Shown piece after piece: positions 7,202 to 16,727 of a stretch of DNA of 64,000 nucleotides (its first letter is position 1; each line of letters begins with the position of its first letter). Source of the stretch: Arcticibacter pallidicorallinus (GTDB lineage: Bacteria; Bacteroidota; Bacteroidia; Sphingobacteriales; Sphingobacteriaceae); assembly GCF_003002875.1 (NCBI RefSeq), contig NZ_PVTH01000007.1:124001-188000 (forward strand), written 5' to 3'. The notes under the pieces are model-generated. The model was not told where the DNA came from. It saw nothing but the letters and a program-made list of their open reading frames with translations, and ran no database searches. The position numbers and the translations under genes were made by a program.

Positions 7202-9697
7202 ATGAGTGGTAATTCAACCTATAACGCAGATTTACTTAGAAACACTATTGACAGCTCTTTAGACATGATTCAAGTGTTTGAAGCTGTGCGAAATGAACAG
7301 GATGAAATCATTGACTTCATATGGATCCTCAATAATAAAGCTTCTGAGAAAGTATATGGCGACGTCATTGGTAAAAGCCTTTTAACCTTAAACCCGGGCG
7401 TAGTAGAGGAAGGCATTTTCGATACGTTTAAAAACGTAGTTGAGACTGGGGAGCCTGATCAGAGCATCAGGCATTATGTTCATGAACAATTTGACGGATG
7501 GTTCCAGCAATCTGCGGTGAAGCTGGAAGATGGCGTGGCAACCACGACGAGGAACATCACTGAACAGAAAATGGCAGAACAGAGGATCAGCGAACAGGCC
7601 CATTTTGTCCGGTCCTTGACAGACACTGTGCCAGCCGTTGTGATGCTTACCGAACATCCTTCCAACGAGATTGCTTTCGCCACCCGCAATATAAGGGAAG
7701 TGCTGGATTTTGATGCAGACGATGGGATGGAAATGGGGCACTCAGGAAGATTGAAATTGGTTCACCCGGACGATACCGCGAAAGTAAACGCTTATTACAG
7801 TCGGTTTGATCAGATCTCTGATCTGGAAGAAAACCGAGGGAGCTTCAGGATAAAAAAGAAGCATGGAGATTGGGTCTGGGTCGATGTTCGCGGACGGGTT
7901 TTCAAACGGGATGAAGACGGGAAAGTGATTCAAACTCTTCACGTGGTCTTCGACGATTCCGAAAATCAAAAGGCTGCCGAAGAATTAGAGCAAAGCAAAG
8001 AACTTTTACAGCGTGTAATCGACGCTCCCAATATTGGTGTCGCCGTTTGCAAGGCAGTTCGCGACGAAGAGGGACGTATTTATGATTTTGTCCACGAGTT
8101 TATCAATCGGATTACAAGGGAGACTTCGGGTGAGGATTTTACCGGAGAGTTACTGAGCCGTCGTGGAGAGGCCGGAATGTCGCAAATAGGGAAATTCATC
8201 GAAACCATTGAATCCGGACAGCAGAACGACTACGTTATTCATGGTGAGTTTAACGGCAAGCTGAACTGGGTTTCCTTCTCCAATACTTCATTGGGCGACG
8301 ACCGACTGGTGCATACCTGGCAAGATATTACGCAGCTCAAGCAGGCCGAACAGGAAAGCATTGAAAGCAGAAGCTTGCTTCAGACTGTGTTCGACGTAAC
8401 GCTTAATCCTATTGCCTATCACAAAGCCGTTCGTGATGAACAGGGGAAGATAATTGACTTTACTTTCCAATTGGAGAATCGAGAAGCGCGGAAGTACGCT
8501 ATGGAAGACCGGGCCGGCCAGCTGTATTCCGAAGCACACCCTGGCATCAAAGAAACGCATGTTTTTAAATTGTACTGCGAGGTAGCCGATTCAGGAGAGC
8601 CACTCAATACGGAGGTTCAATTGAGTTTACAAGGTAGCGAGCGCTGGTTTCATATCATGGCCGCTAAATTGGAAGATGGACTTGTAGCTACCGCTGTTGA
8701 CATTACTGAACGCAAAAAGTCAGAGCAGGAAATTATTCGGTTGAATGCCGAAATCGCCAAAAAGGCGACAGAGGAATACCGGCTGTTTCGCGATGCTACT
8801 AGTGAACGACAAAGCTTTTTGCTCGGCTTAAGTGACGCACTACGTCCGCTGTCTGATCCTGTACATATTGAAAGTGAAGCCACACGCCTACTACGCGAGA
8901 AATTAAATGCAGGGTGGTGCTACTATAACCAATTTGGAGATGACCAAGTCACATCAACCGGTTTGCGCGATGCTACAAGAGAGGGTCTTCCCCCCTTGAC
9001 GGGTGTTCATGATCTTAGCGACGTTCCGCTGTTCCTTAATCACATGAAGGAAGGAAGGGTGATGAATGAGCCTGATCTTAATCAATGCAACTTGTTAAAT
9101 CCTTGTTTTGTTGAGGCCTGCTTTAAACTGGGGATGCTGTCGGCATTGGCAGTGCCCATCGTAAACGCCGGGCGACTGTTTGGCGTATTCCTTGTCGCAG
9201 ATACGCATAAACGCTATTGGACGGATGAAGAGGTTACACTGGTGAAAGAAGTGGCCGAACGTACCAGGGTGGCAGTCGAAAGGGCGAAGGCAGAAGATGC
9301 GTTGCGGAGAAGTGAAGAGAAATTCCGCAAGATCTTTGAGAATATTGATCAGGGCTTCTCCATACATGAGCTTGTTATCGATGAAAGCGGCAATGTTACT
9401 GATGTGATTTTACAGGAAGTAAATGAGGCGTTTGCACAATATACCGGAATACAGGATGCGCAGGGTAAAAAGGTAAGTGAAATTGTCCCTAATCTTGAAC
9501 CTGTTTGGCTGAATGCGATGACCCGTGCTTATAAATATGGCGAAACGCAATTTTTTGAAGGATACAATTCCGATACAGATCGCTGGCTTACTTCGCAATA
9601 TTCCCGTATTGGAGGAGATGGAAGCCGGCTTTTATCTACTGTTTTTAGCGACATCACTGAGCGCAAAAAAGGGAACAACAACAGGAGTTCCTGCTGA
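7202..9697 (+). CDS. Multi-PAS/GAF sensor protein, front half of a frame-split histidine kinase
   Basis: 831 residues, soluble, with no signal peptide or membrane span, so a cytoplasmic sensor. Domains in order, approximately: PAS 10-125, PAS 127-257 (HGDWVWVDVRGRVFKRD, a PAC-type strand), PAS 265-378, PAS 385-500, a coiled linker, GAF 535-690, PAS 700-825. PAS modules are separated by the usual DITERK-type linkers. It has no kinase core. It ends abruptly in the last linker after ITERKK with out-of-frame residues and TGA. The next frame (-1) continues this linker as EQQQEFLLKLSEVL, exactly as expected for an uninterrupted protein. I therefore read this as the 5' part of one gene of about 1,787 codons. 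Confidence 0.88.
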   Translation: MSGNSTYNADLLRNTIDSSLDMIQVFEAVRNEQDEIIDFIWILNNKASEKVYGDVIGKSLLTLNPGVVEEGIFDTFKNVVETGEPDQSIRHYVHEQFDGWFQQSAVKLEDGVATTTRNITEQKMAEQRISEQAHFVRSLTDTVPAVVMLTEHPSNEIAFATRNIREVLDFDADDGMEMGHSGRLKLVHPDDTAKVNAYYSRFDQISDLEENRGSFRIKKKHGDWVWVDVRGRVFKRDEDGKVIQTLHVVFDDSENQKAAEELEQSKELLQRVIDAPNIGVAVCKAVRDEEGRIYDFVHEFINRITRETSGEDFTGELLSRRGEAGMSQIGKFIETIESGQQNDYVIHGEFNGKLNWVSFSNTSLGDDRLVHTWQDITQLKQAEQESIESRSLLQTVFDVTLNPIAYHKAVRDEQGKIIDFTFQLENREARKYAMEDRAGQLYSEAHPGIKETHVFKLYCEVADSGEPLNTEVQLSLQGSERWFHIMAAKLEDGLVATAVDITERKKSEQEIIRLNAEIAKKATEEYRLFRDATSERQSFLLGLSDALRPLSDPVHIESEATRLLREKLNAGWCYYNQFGDDQVTSTGLRDATREGLPPLTGVHDLSDVPLFLNHMKEGRVMNEPDLNQCNLLNPCFVEACFKLGMLSALAVPIVNAGRLFGVFLVADTHKRYWTDEEVTLVKEVAERTRVAVERAKAEDALRRSEEKFRKIFENIDQGFSIHELVIDESGNVTDVILQEVNEAFAQYTGIQDAQGKKVSEIVPNLEPVWLNAMTRAYKYGETQFFEGYNSDTDRWLTSQYSRIGGDGSRLLSTVFSDITERKKGNNNRSSC

Positions 9698-9699
9698 AA

Positions 9700-12564
9700 T
9701 TGAGTGAGGTACTGCGAATGGAACTCACCGATACCGCGGCTCTCCAAACATCGGCGTTGAGATTATTGGCCGAACACTTTAAAGTGATGCGGGCTATATA
9801 CTACGAGGCAGATTCGGACAACGATACGTTTACACTTACCGCACAGTTCGAAACGGAAACAACGGCGATTCCCCTTCAATATCGTTTATCCGACTTTTCA
9901 CCCACTGTAGCAGAGGAATATCGAACAGGTCGCACACAGATGGTTACAGACACTGAAAACGAACCATACGCTGAGAATTATCGCAAATTAGGTATTCGGT
10001 CCTGGCTTGCTACGCCTTTTGTGGATAGCGGCAACGTTGTTACCGTGATAGGATTGCATTGCCGGACCCCTCGCTATTGGTGTTCCGAGGATGTTCGATT
10101 ACTTGAGTATTTTGCCGAACGTCTTTATGCCGCCGTCAAACGGACCCGGGCTGAAGAAGCGTTGCGCGAAAGCGAATCGCGCCTTGCACAAGATCTTGCC
10201 GATGCGAAACTGTTGCAACAGTTCAGCAATGACGTCATTCATCTGGATGAGCTGGATGAAATTTACGAACTGCTTCTTCATACGGCAGCGGATCTGATGC
10301 AAAGTGATTTTGCCAGCGTTCAGCTGTATTCAGAACCAACAGAAACACTTAGCCTCGTTGCACACAAAAACTTTCATCCGGAATCAGTAACATTTTGGAC
10401 GTTTGTTTCCGTAGCATCAGGTTCTGTTTGCGGTGAAGCCTTACGACGCCAGTTCCGCATCCTGGTGGAAGATGTAGAAACAGAAGAATTTGCTACAAAT
10501 GAGCTGAAGATATTTCGCTTATCCGGCATAAGGGCGGTGCAGTCAACACCGATAATGTCAAGCAGAGGAAAGCTTATTGGTATGCTGAATACACAATGGA
10601 AACAGCCGAAGAGTTTTTCAGAGGATCAATTTCGATTCTTTGACGTTCTTGTACGGCAGGCCGCAGAAGTCATCGATAGAAAACATGCCGAATGCCTCTT
10701 GCGACAATCGGAAGAAAAATATCGGGACTTATTCGATTCGATGGATGAAGGCTACTGCATTATCCAAATCTTATTTAATGAAGAAAACGAACCCTACGAC
10801 TGGATATTTTTAGAAGTAAATCCAGCCTTCGAGAAAAATAACGGCCTGACAAACGCTGTTGGCAAGACCATTCTCGAATTGACGCCCAACATTGAACCGA
10901 AGTGGTTTGAGATTTACGGCCGCGTAGTAACCACCGGCGAACCTAATCGTTTCGAGGAGGATTCTCCCGCCTTCAACCGCTGGTTTAGTTTATTTGCGTT
11001 CCGGGTAGGTTCACCTGGAGAACACACAGTAGCTGTACTTTTTAACGATATTACCCGGCGCAAAAAAGCCGAAGCAGATTTAAGAAAATCAGAAGAACAG
11101 TTTCGGCAGGCCATTCAGGATGCGCCGATTCCAATAATTATGCATGCGGAAGACGGCGAAGTGCTGCAACTGAGCCGCACCTGGACCGAACTTACCGGCT
11201 TTACTTTGGCCGATATCAGTAATTTTGACTTATGGCTTTCGACCGCCTACGGACAAGGCGCGGATGAAGTAAGGAGCCATATGAGAAGCTTATTCGATGG
11301 GACACAGCGTACCATCACTGTCGATTTTCCGATGAGCACCTTAAGCGGCGAGATACGGCATTGGAGTTTCAGCGCTTCATCACCCGGCACACTTAAAGAT
11401 GGTCGTCGTTTTATAGTAGGTATGGCGGTTGATATTACCGACCGTAAAAATCATGAGGAGCACCTCGAGAATTTTAGCCTGTTATTGGAACAGCAGATCA
11501 AAGAACGTACGCTGGAGCTACAAGAAAGCCGTGACAGGCTTCAATCTATTTTCGACACGACTTTAGTGGGCATGTCTCTGTTTGCGCCGGTACGCGATGC
11601 AAGCGGCGAAATCACTGATTTCAGGATCGTAAGCGTGAACAAAAAAATTGAAGATGGATCAGGCCGTACTGATTTAGTCGGAAAATTATATGGCGAGTTG
11701 TTTCCCGGTATCAAACAGATGGGCTTATTCGACCTTATGGTTAAAACTCTGGAGACTGGGAATCCGGGCAAGATGGACTATTACTATCCGTACGAAGGCA
11801 TTGAGCGATGGTACTCCACTATGTTTGTTAAAGGGGATGATATCCTGGTTAGCACGAATATGGATATCACCGAGCGCATACAGGCAGAGGAAAAGATCAA
11901 GAAGATGGAACGGGATCTGCAACTGGAAATTTTCAGGACATCCCTCAGCACCCTCGAGGAGGAGCGATACCGCATTTCCGAAAGTCTGCATAACGGGATT
12001 GCTCAGATCCTCTATGGCATTAAGATCAATATGAGCGGCCTGACTTTTGATATGCCCCAACAAGAATTTGATGAAGCTAAAGCGTATTCCAGCAAACTGT
12101 TAACCGAGGCGATAAACGAAAATCGGCGCATCTCCCACGAATTGATGCCCTTAACTCTGGAACAGTTTGGGCTGAAAAGTGCGATTGACGATGCTTGTCG
12201 GCAATTAACCGGTGCCACAAAATTTCACTGCCGTGTTAACGGTCTGTATCAGCGGATGGAAAAGTACCTGGAACTGGCCGTGTACCGAACGGCACAGGAA
12301 CTGATGACCAACGTGGTCAAGCATGCGAACGCCAGCGATTGTTATGTTACCATCGTCATCCGCCCGAAAGAGATCAGCATAATTGTCAGCGATAATGGTC
12401 AGGGTATGGTTGCTGTGAAAAAACGTAAGCCGGGTATCGGCCTGGCTTCCATACGAAGCAAAATCAAATTACTTAACGGAGATGTACGCATCGATACCGG
12501 GCCGGGAAAGGGAACTACGGTTAAGGTGCTTATTCCAAAACCTGAACAAGATAATGCAGATTGA
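9700..12564 (+). CDS. Sensor histidine kinase, back half of a frame-split gene
   Basis: 954 residues from a TTG; the frame is open further upstream and continues the linker of the preceding ORF, so the TTG is probably not a real start. Domains, approximately: GAF 8-150, GAF 165-335, PAS 345-460, PAS 468-590, a coil, PAS 610-735, then a HisKA_3-like dimerisation domain with phospho-acceptor His764 in SESLHNGIAQILYGIK. The ATPase domain has an N box (AQELMTNVVKHANAS), SDNGQGM and GIGLASIRSKIKLLNG. This is the NarL/DegS-type kinase class, whose partner is normally a LuxR-type regulator; none is next to it. Signal and output are unknown. Confidence 0.88.
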   Translation: MSEVLRMELTDTAALQTSALRLLAEHFKVMRAIYYEADSDNDTFTLTAQFETETTAIPLQYRLSDFSPTVAEEYRTGRTQMVTDTENEPYAENYRKLGIRSWLATPFVDSGNVVTVIGLHCRTPRYWCSEDVRLLEYFAERLYAAVKRTRAEEALRESESRLAQDLADAKLLQQFSNDVIHLDELDEIYELLLHTAADLMQSDFASVQLYSEPTETLSLVAHKNFHPESVTFWTFVSVASGSVCGEALRRQFRILVEDVETEEFATNELKIFRLSGIRAVQSTPIMSSRGKLIGMLNTQWKQPKSFSEDQFRFFDVLVRQAAEVIDRKHAECLLRQSEEKYRDLFDSMDEGYCIIQILFNEENEPYDWIFLEVNPAFEKNNGLTNAVGKTILELTPNIEPKWFEIYGRVVTTGEPNRFEEDSPAFNRWFSLFAFRVGSPGEHTVAVLFNDITRRKKAEADLRKSEEQFRQAIQDAPIPIIMHAEDGEVLQLSRTWTELTGFTLADISNFDLWLSTAYGQGADEVRSHMRSLFDGTQRTITVDFPMSTLSGEIRHWSFSASSPGTLKDGRRFIVGMAVDITDRKNHEEHLENFSLLLEQQIKERTLELQESRDRLQSIFDTTLVGMSLFAPVRDASGEITDFRIVSVNKKIEDGSGRTDLVGKLYGELFPGIKQMGLFDLMVKTLETGNPGKMDYYYPYEGIERWYSTMFVKGDDILVSTNMDITERIQAEEKIKKMERDLQLEIFRTSLSTLEEERYRISESLHNGIAQILYGIKINMSGLTFDMPQQEFDEAKAYSSKLLTEAINENRRISHELMPLTLEQFGLKSAIDDACRQLTGATKFHCRVNGLYQRMEKYLELAVYRTAQELMTNVVKHANASDCYVTIVIRPKEISIIVSDNGQGMVAVKKRKPGIGLASIRSKIKLLNGDVRIDTGPGKGTTVKVLIPKPEQDNAD

Positions 12565-12649
12565 ATACGATGACCGCGTTAATGAAGTCGAAAGCTATGA
12601 AATTGCGAGACGGGGTCTGGTAATATATACTGCAAAGTCCTTAAAAACA

Positions 12650-12694
12650 AAGCGGCTGGCTGTGAGGATATCGCTTCCTCGCAGCCAGCCGCTT
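12650..12694. terminator. Long hairpin terminator between the kinase and GH28 genes
   Basis: A stem of about 17 bp (AGCGGCTGGCTG, one mismatch, GAGGA and complement) with a 7-base loop. The minus-strand side runs into TTTGTTTTTAA, so it best serves the GH28 gene. It can also stop transcription from the kinase. Confidence 0.85.
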
Positions 12695-12706
12695 CAAATA
12701 TATTTC

Positions 12707-14077
12707 CTAATAGATCTTTTTCCCGTTAACAACCACATTCTTCAACTTGAAGTTTTCGATAATCGAAGTATCAATCTCCAGATGCTTTTTTGCCGTTACC
12801 CTGATGTTTTCAAACTTAAAGTTAGACAGTTTAGCTTTATAGCCCTGGCCATCACCCTTGTCCGTAGATACCCCAACATTGAAAAAGTTCTCACAGTCTA
12901 TGTTTATGTTGCGCATAGTGATGTTTCTTCCATAAGAAACACCTGATACTTCCTGCCCTTTCATGTCAAAGAACTGAGTCCAGGGACGGATAAATATAAA
13001 GTTGCCAATATTGCTGCCCTCAATATCTTCTACCAGAACATGTTCATAATTTTGAGGGGTGTCAGGACGCATCTTCAACCAAAGCAAACGCTCTGCATGA
13101 TTGACCTTTACCCTTCGTAGAATGATGTTACGGTCATGTACCGACTCACTGCCAAAGGTCAATGCACCATGGCAATATCCATAAGTACAATCCTCGATGA
13201 TGATATTATGATTGGCTCCGTTATCCGGATCTTTGTCGGCATTCGGGCCTTTACCACCTTTTAGCGCTACAGCGTCGTCATTTACAGACATATAGCAGTT
13301 TTTGATTAGCACGTTCTTGCAGGCGTCAATATCCACCGCGTCGCTGCTTGGAGCCTTCACCGGCTTTTCCGGAGAATAAATATAAAGGTCTAAAAGCTTA
13401 ACATTTTCGCATTTATACAGGTGAGTTGTCCAAAAAGGCGAGTTGATGAGTCTGACGCCCGAAAGCTGCACATTCTTGCTGTTTGATATATACACCAATC
13501 GTGGTCTCATCTCGTCCATGTTGGTACACTTCGGATTAAACTGACGCCTTAGCCAAAACGCCTTCCAGTACCGCAGGCCGTTACCATCAATGGTTCCTTT
13601 TCCGGAGATCGTGAATCCGTCGAGCCCATCAGCGTTTACCAGGGCGGCAAAATACTTAAGCGATTGTCCCTCCATACGGGTCATCACCAGGGGAAAGTTG
13701 CTGATGTCATCACTTCCTTTCAGCCTTCCTCCTTCTTCCAGATGAAGGTGCGTACCCTTCTTAAAAAATAGGGAGCCGCTTAGGAAAGTTCCTTTTGGAA
13801 TGATCACCACACCGCCACCGTTTTCATGGGCTTTGTCGATCACGTCCTGAATGAGCTTTGTCTGAATTACCGTACTATCCTGGATGAGGTTGTAATCGGT
13901 AATGCGATAATGTTTTCCCAGTTTGTTTATATCGGTGGGTTTGTTCTGCCTGAACCATTCCGGTATAGGTGTTCCGTCGGGAAATACCTCTTTAGTAGCT
14001 GCAGTAGCGAGATTCAATGTTAAAGTAAGCGTGAACAGAAAAACAAGACGGAGCTTTTGTGTAATCATGGAGTACAT
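12707..14077 (-). CDS. Exported glycoside hydrolase family 28 enzyme (polygalacturonase-like)
   Basis: 456 residues with an N-terminal hydrophobic signal (LVFLFTLTLTLNLATAA). The body is a right-handed beta-helix of the GH28 type, acting on pectin-like polysaccharides. Catalytic aspartates are in SSDAVDIDACKN and MSVNDDAVALKGG, and the conserved His/Gly in YGYCHGALTFGSE. The N-terminal pattern GGGVVIIPKGTFLSGSLFFKKG is typical. The substrate may be homogalacturonan or rhamnogalacturonan; this cannot be told here. It is a single gene divergent from the Gfo/Idh-ApbE operon. A rhamnogalacturonan acetylesterase and a GH43 enzyme lie at the far end of the window, consistent with pectin side-chain use. 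Confidence 0.92.
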   Translation of the reverse strand: MYSMITQKLRLVFLFTLTLTLNLATAATKEVFPDGTPIPEWFRQNKPTDINKLGKHYRITDYNLIQDSTVIQTKLIQDVIDKAHENGGGVVIIPKGTFLSGSLFFKKGTHLHLEEGGRLKGSDDISNFPLVMTRMEGQSLKYFAALVNADGLDGFTISGKGTIDGNGLRYWKAFWLRRQFNPKCTNMDEMRPRLVYISNSKNVQLSGVRLINSPFWTTHLYKCENVKLLDLYIYSPEKPVKAPSSDAVDIDACKNVLIKNCYMSVNDDAVALKGGKGPNADKDPDNGANHNIIIEDCTYGYCHGALTFGSESVHDRNIILRRVKVNHAERLLWLKMRPDTPQNYEHVLVEDIEGSNIGNFIFIRPWTQFFDMKGQEVSGVSYGRNITMRNINIDCENFFNVGVSTDKGDGQGYKAKLSNFKFENIRVTAKKHLEIDTSIIENFKLKNVVVNGKKIY

Positions 14078-14341
14078 TTTTGGTTAAATTGGTCCTGCTC
14101 ACCCGAAGGCTGCAAGGGATTTATAATTTGTGATGCAAATCTACAAAATACTGCCACTTTAAACCCTCGTGGATGACTTCCTTGTTTACCAATTTTGTTA
14201 CTTAATGTTATCGAAAATACTTCAGATTATCCATATTTTCATCTTTACTAACATTTGAAGACCAAAATATGCCGGAAATCTTGTTGCTCGTAAACAGCGC
14301 AGCAAACGACCACTTATAATCATAACCTGAAATACTCTGAA

Positions 14342-15694
14342 ATGACTTCAAGACGCGAATTTATCAGGCAGGCGGCGGTGGCTGCTGCTGGCAGCTATTT
14401 AAGTACTTTACCATTTACCGCAAAGAGCTACAGCCGGATCATTGGGGCAAACGACCGCGTAAGAGTAGGAGTAGTGGGATTTTCTGACCGGTTCCTGAAC
14501 TCCCTGTTCCCGGCATTTACGGGCCATCATAAAAAACTCAACTTTGATATCGTGGGCGTGTCTGATATCTGGAAGCTACGCCGTGAGGAAGGTCAAGCCT
14601 TTCTTGAGCAAAAACTCGGACATAAAGTAAAGGCATGCGTCAACAACGAGGAGCTTTACCGGATGAAGGACCTTGATGCCGTTATCATCAGTACGGCCGA
14701 TTTTCAGCATGCTCTTCATACTATCGAAGCTGTTCAGGCAGGTTGCGACGCCTACGTAGAGAAGCCTTTTGCAGAGACCATGGAAGACAACAGAGCAGCG
14801 CTTAAAGCTGTCAGGGCGACCAACAAAATTGTTCAGATTGGTTCTCAGAGGCGAAGCGGAGCTAATTACCATGCTGCCGAAAATTTTATCAAACAGGGGA
14901 AGTTCGGAGACATTACCATGGTGGAACTAACCTGGAATGTGAATCAGCCTGGACGCTGGCGAAGACCTGCTTTGCTGGCTAAACTCAAAGAAGAAGATAC
15001 AGATTGGAAGCGCTTCCTGATGAATCGCCCTTTTGAGCCCTGGGATCCCCGTATATATCTGGAGTATCGATTGTTCTGGCCCTATTCTTCGGGGATGCCG
15101 GGACAGTGGATGAGTCATCAGATCGATACGGTCCACTGGTTTACGGGTCTCAAACATCCGCGGAGTGTGGTAGCAAACGGGGGTATCTATATGTGGAAAG
15201 ATGGAAGACGAAACTGGGATACGACCACTGCCGTATTTGACTATGGCGAAGGAAATACAGGAAACGGATTTCAGGTAACATTCAGTTCGAGAATGCATAA
15301 TGGCACAGAAAGACCTGCGGAGATATACTATTCTAATGGCGGTGAGCTCAATTTGAACACTAATCAGATTTCTCCAAACGGGGGGCTTGAGCAAAGGCAC
15401 GCGGTGGCAATGGGAATGAAAGCAAATTTGCTTCCCAACATGAATCTGACCGATACCTACAGTCAGGTTGTTGCCAGTGCGAATACGGGAGGGGATCAGC
15501 TGACAACCAATCATATGTTAAACTGGATGGAGTGCATCAGAAGCCGGAAGGAGCCGAACGCTCCGGTAGAGGCCGGCTATTATCACTCCATCGCCAATGT
15601 CATGACGACTGCGGCTGCTCATTCGGGTGCGAAAGCAACCTTCGATGAGCAGAAACAGGAAGTAATGGTTGGCGATAAGATCTTTACCTACTAG
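14342..15694 (+). CDS. TAT-exported Gfo/Idh/MocA family oxidoreductase (first of the operon)
   Basis: 450 residues. The N-terminus MTSRREFIRQAAVAAAG is a twin-arginine signal, so the protein is folded with cofactor and exported. A Rossmann fold starts at VRVGVVGF (about 41-47), and the catalytic lysine is in YVEKPFAE (140-142). The C-terminal alpha/beta domain has MSHQIDTVHWFTG with the conserved His. Family members oxidise or reduce sugar hydroxyls with tightly bound NAD(P). Its stop abuts the ApbE start codon with no gap, so the genes are coupled. Together with the DUF1080 protein downstream it fits the 3-keto-glycoside pathway described in Bacteroides; the substrate is unknown. Confidence 0.92.
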   Translation: MTSRREFIRQAAVAAAGSYLSTLPFTAKSYSRIIGANDRVRVGVVGFSDRFLNSLFPAFTGHHKKLNFDIVGVSDIWKLRREEGQAFLEQKLGHKVKACVNNEELYRMKDLDAVIISTADFQHALHTIEAVQAGCDAYVEKPFAETMEDNRAALKAVRATNKIVQIGSQRRSGANYHAAENFIKQGKFGDITMVELTWNVNQPGRWRRPALLAKLKEEDTDWKRFLMNRPFEPWDPRIYLEYRLFWPYSSGMPGQWMSHQIDTVHWFTGLKHPRSVVANGGIYMWKDGRRNWDTTTAVFDYGEGNTGNGFQVTFSSRMHNGTERPAEIYYSNGGELNLNTNQISPNGGLEQRHAVAMGMKANLLPNMNLTDTYSQVVASANTGGDQLTTNHMLNWMECIRSRKEPNAPVEAGYYHSIANVMTTAAAHSGAKATFDEQKQEVMVGDKIFTY

Positions 15695-16717
15695 ATGAAG
15701 TCGGTCCTCAGAACGATATTTGTAATCACCGCTTTTTTTTGTGTGACACAGTCTTCAGCTGTTATCAAAAAGCCATTGCAAAACTTCAAAATAAGCGGTT
15801 ATGCGCAGGGAACAACATACCACGTAAGCTATTTCGCGCAGGATAGTCTGGTCTCTGCCCAAGATTTAGACCTTGTTCTTGCAGGTATAGATAGTTCCCT
15901 TTCCCTTTATAAGCCCTATTCCATTATCAACAAATTCAACAATTCTCAGGCAGGTACGGAGATTGACGGCCATTTCAGAAAAGTATATATCAAATCCGAA
16001 GAAGTTACCAGACGTACAGATGGCTTGTTTGATATCACCGTACAGCCATTGGTTCAGGCATGGGGATTTGGGGCTGAGAAGGCTTCGTCATTACCCGACT
16101 CCGCCACCGTGAGATCTATACTAAAATGCGTAGGTGCAGAGAAAGTAAAGCTCAGCAATAACGCGCTTCTTAAAACGCTGCCTTGTGTAAAAGTTGATAT
16201 GGATGGCATCGCTCAAGGCTATTCTGTTGATATACTGGCAGATTTCCTCAAGTCACGTAAAATCAGGAACTTTATGGTGGAGTTGGGAGGTGAAATACGG
16301 GTGGAAGGTCGGAAGCCCTCAGGCGCTTTTTTCAGCATTGGTATAGAGACGCCAGGCAGCGATGAAACTCCGGGCCAGCCACTTCAAAAGATTTTAAATG
16401 TACAGGGTGGAGCAATCACAACTTCCGGAAATTATAGAAATTATCATACATCAGGCGCAAGACGCATTTCTCATATCATCAATCCTAGAACCGGGTTTCC
16501 TGAAGAAAGCGAATTGATCAGCGTAACGGTGCATGCGCAGGATGCCATCACCGCAGATGCTTACGACAATGCGTTGATGTTAATGGGTCTGAAGAAAGCA
16601 CTTGCATTTGTGGAAAACACGGATGACCTGGCGGCCTACTTCATTTATCGCAGGCAGGATGGTAGTGTAGCGGATACGGCTTGCAGAAAATTTAAGAAAA
16701 TACTAAATCAGAAATAA
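15695..16717 (+). CDS. apbE: FAD:protein FMN transferase (ApbE)
   Basis: 340 residues with an N-terminal signal (VLRTIFVITAFFCVTQSSA), so it acts outside the cytoplasm. ApbE moves FMN from FAD onto a Thr or Ser of target proteins through a phosphodiester bond. Family motifs are seen: YAQGTTYHVSYF, SLYKPYS, VDMDGIAQGYSVD (metal/FAD site), ELGGEIRVEG, TTSGNYRNY, HIINPRTG and AITADAYDNALMLMG. No classical target (NqrC, RnfG, FMN-binding domain) is in the window. The next gene, 10 bases on, encodes a Gfo/Idh protein with a DGVTGAT sequence that matches the ApbE target consensus. Confidence 0.95.
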   Translation: MKSVLRTIFVITAFFCVTQSSAVIKKPLQNFKISGYAQGTTYHVSYFAQDSLVSAQDLDLVLAGIDSSLSLYKPYSIINKFNNSQAGTEIDGHFRKVYIKSEEVTRRTDGLFDITVQPLVQAWGFGAEKASSLPDSATVRSILKCVGAEKVKLSNNALLKTLPCVKVDMDGIAQGYSVDILADFLKSRKIRNFMVELGGEIRVEGRKPSGAFFSIGIETPGSDETPGQPLQKILNVQGGAITTSGNYRNYHTSGARRISHIINPRTGFPEESELISVTVHAQDAITADAYDNALMLMGLKKALAFVENTDDLAAYFIYRRQDGSVADTACRKFKKILNQK

Positions 16718-16727
16718 ACGATAGAAG

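Noticed and set aside
12482-12946. 154-codon plus-strand ORF overlapping the kinase end and GH28 3' end
   Set aside because: It runs through the kinase 3' end, a terminator hairpin and the antisense of the GH28 gene. No domain is visible. I looked for a response regulator here and found none.
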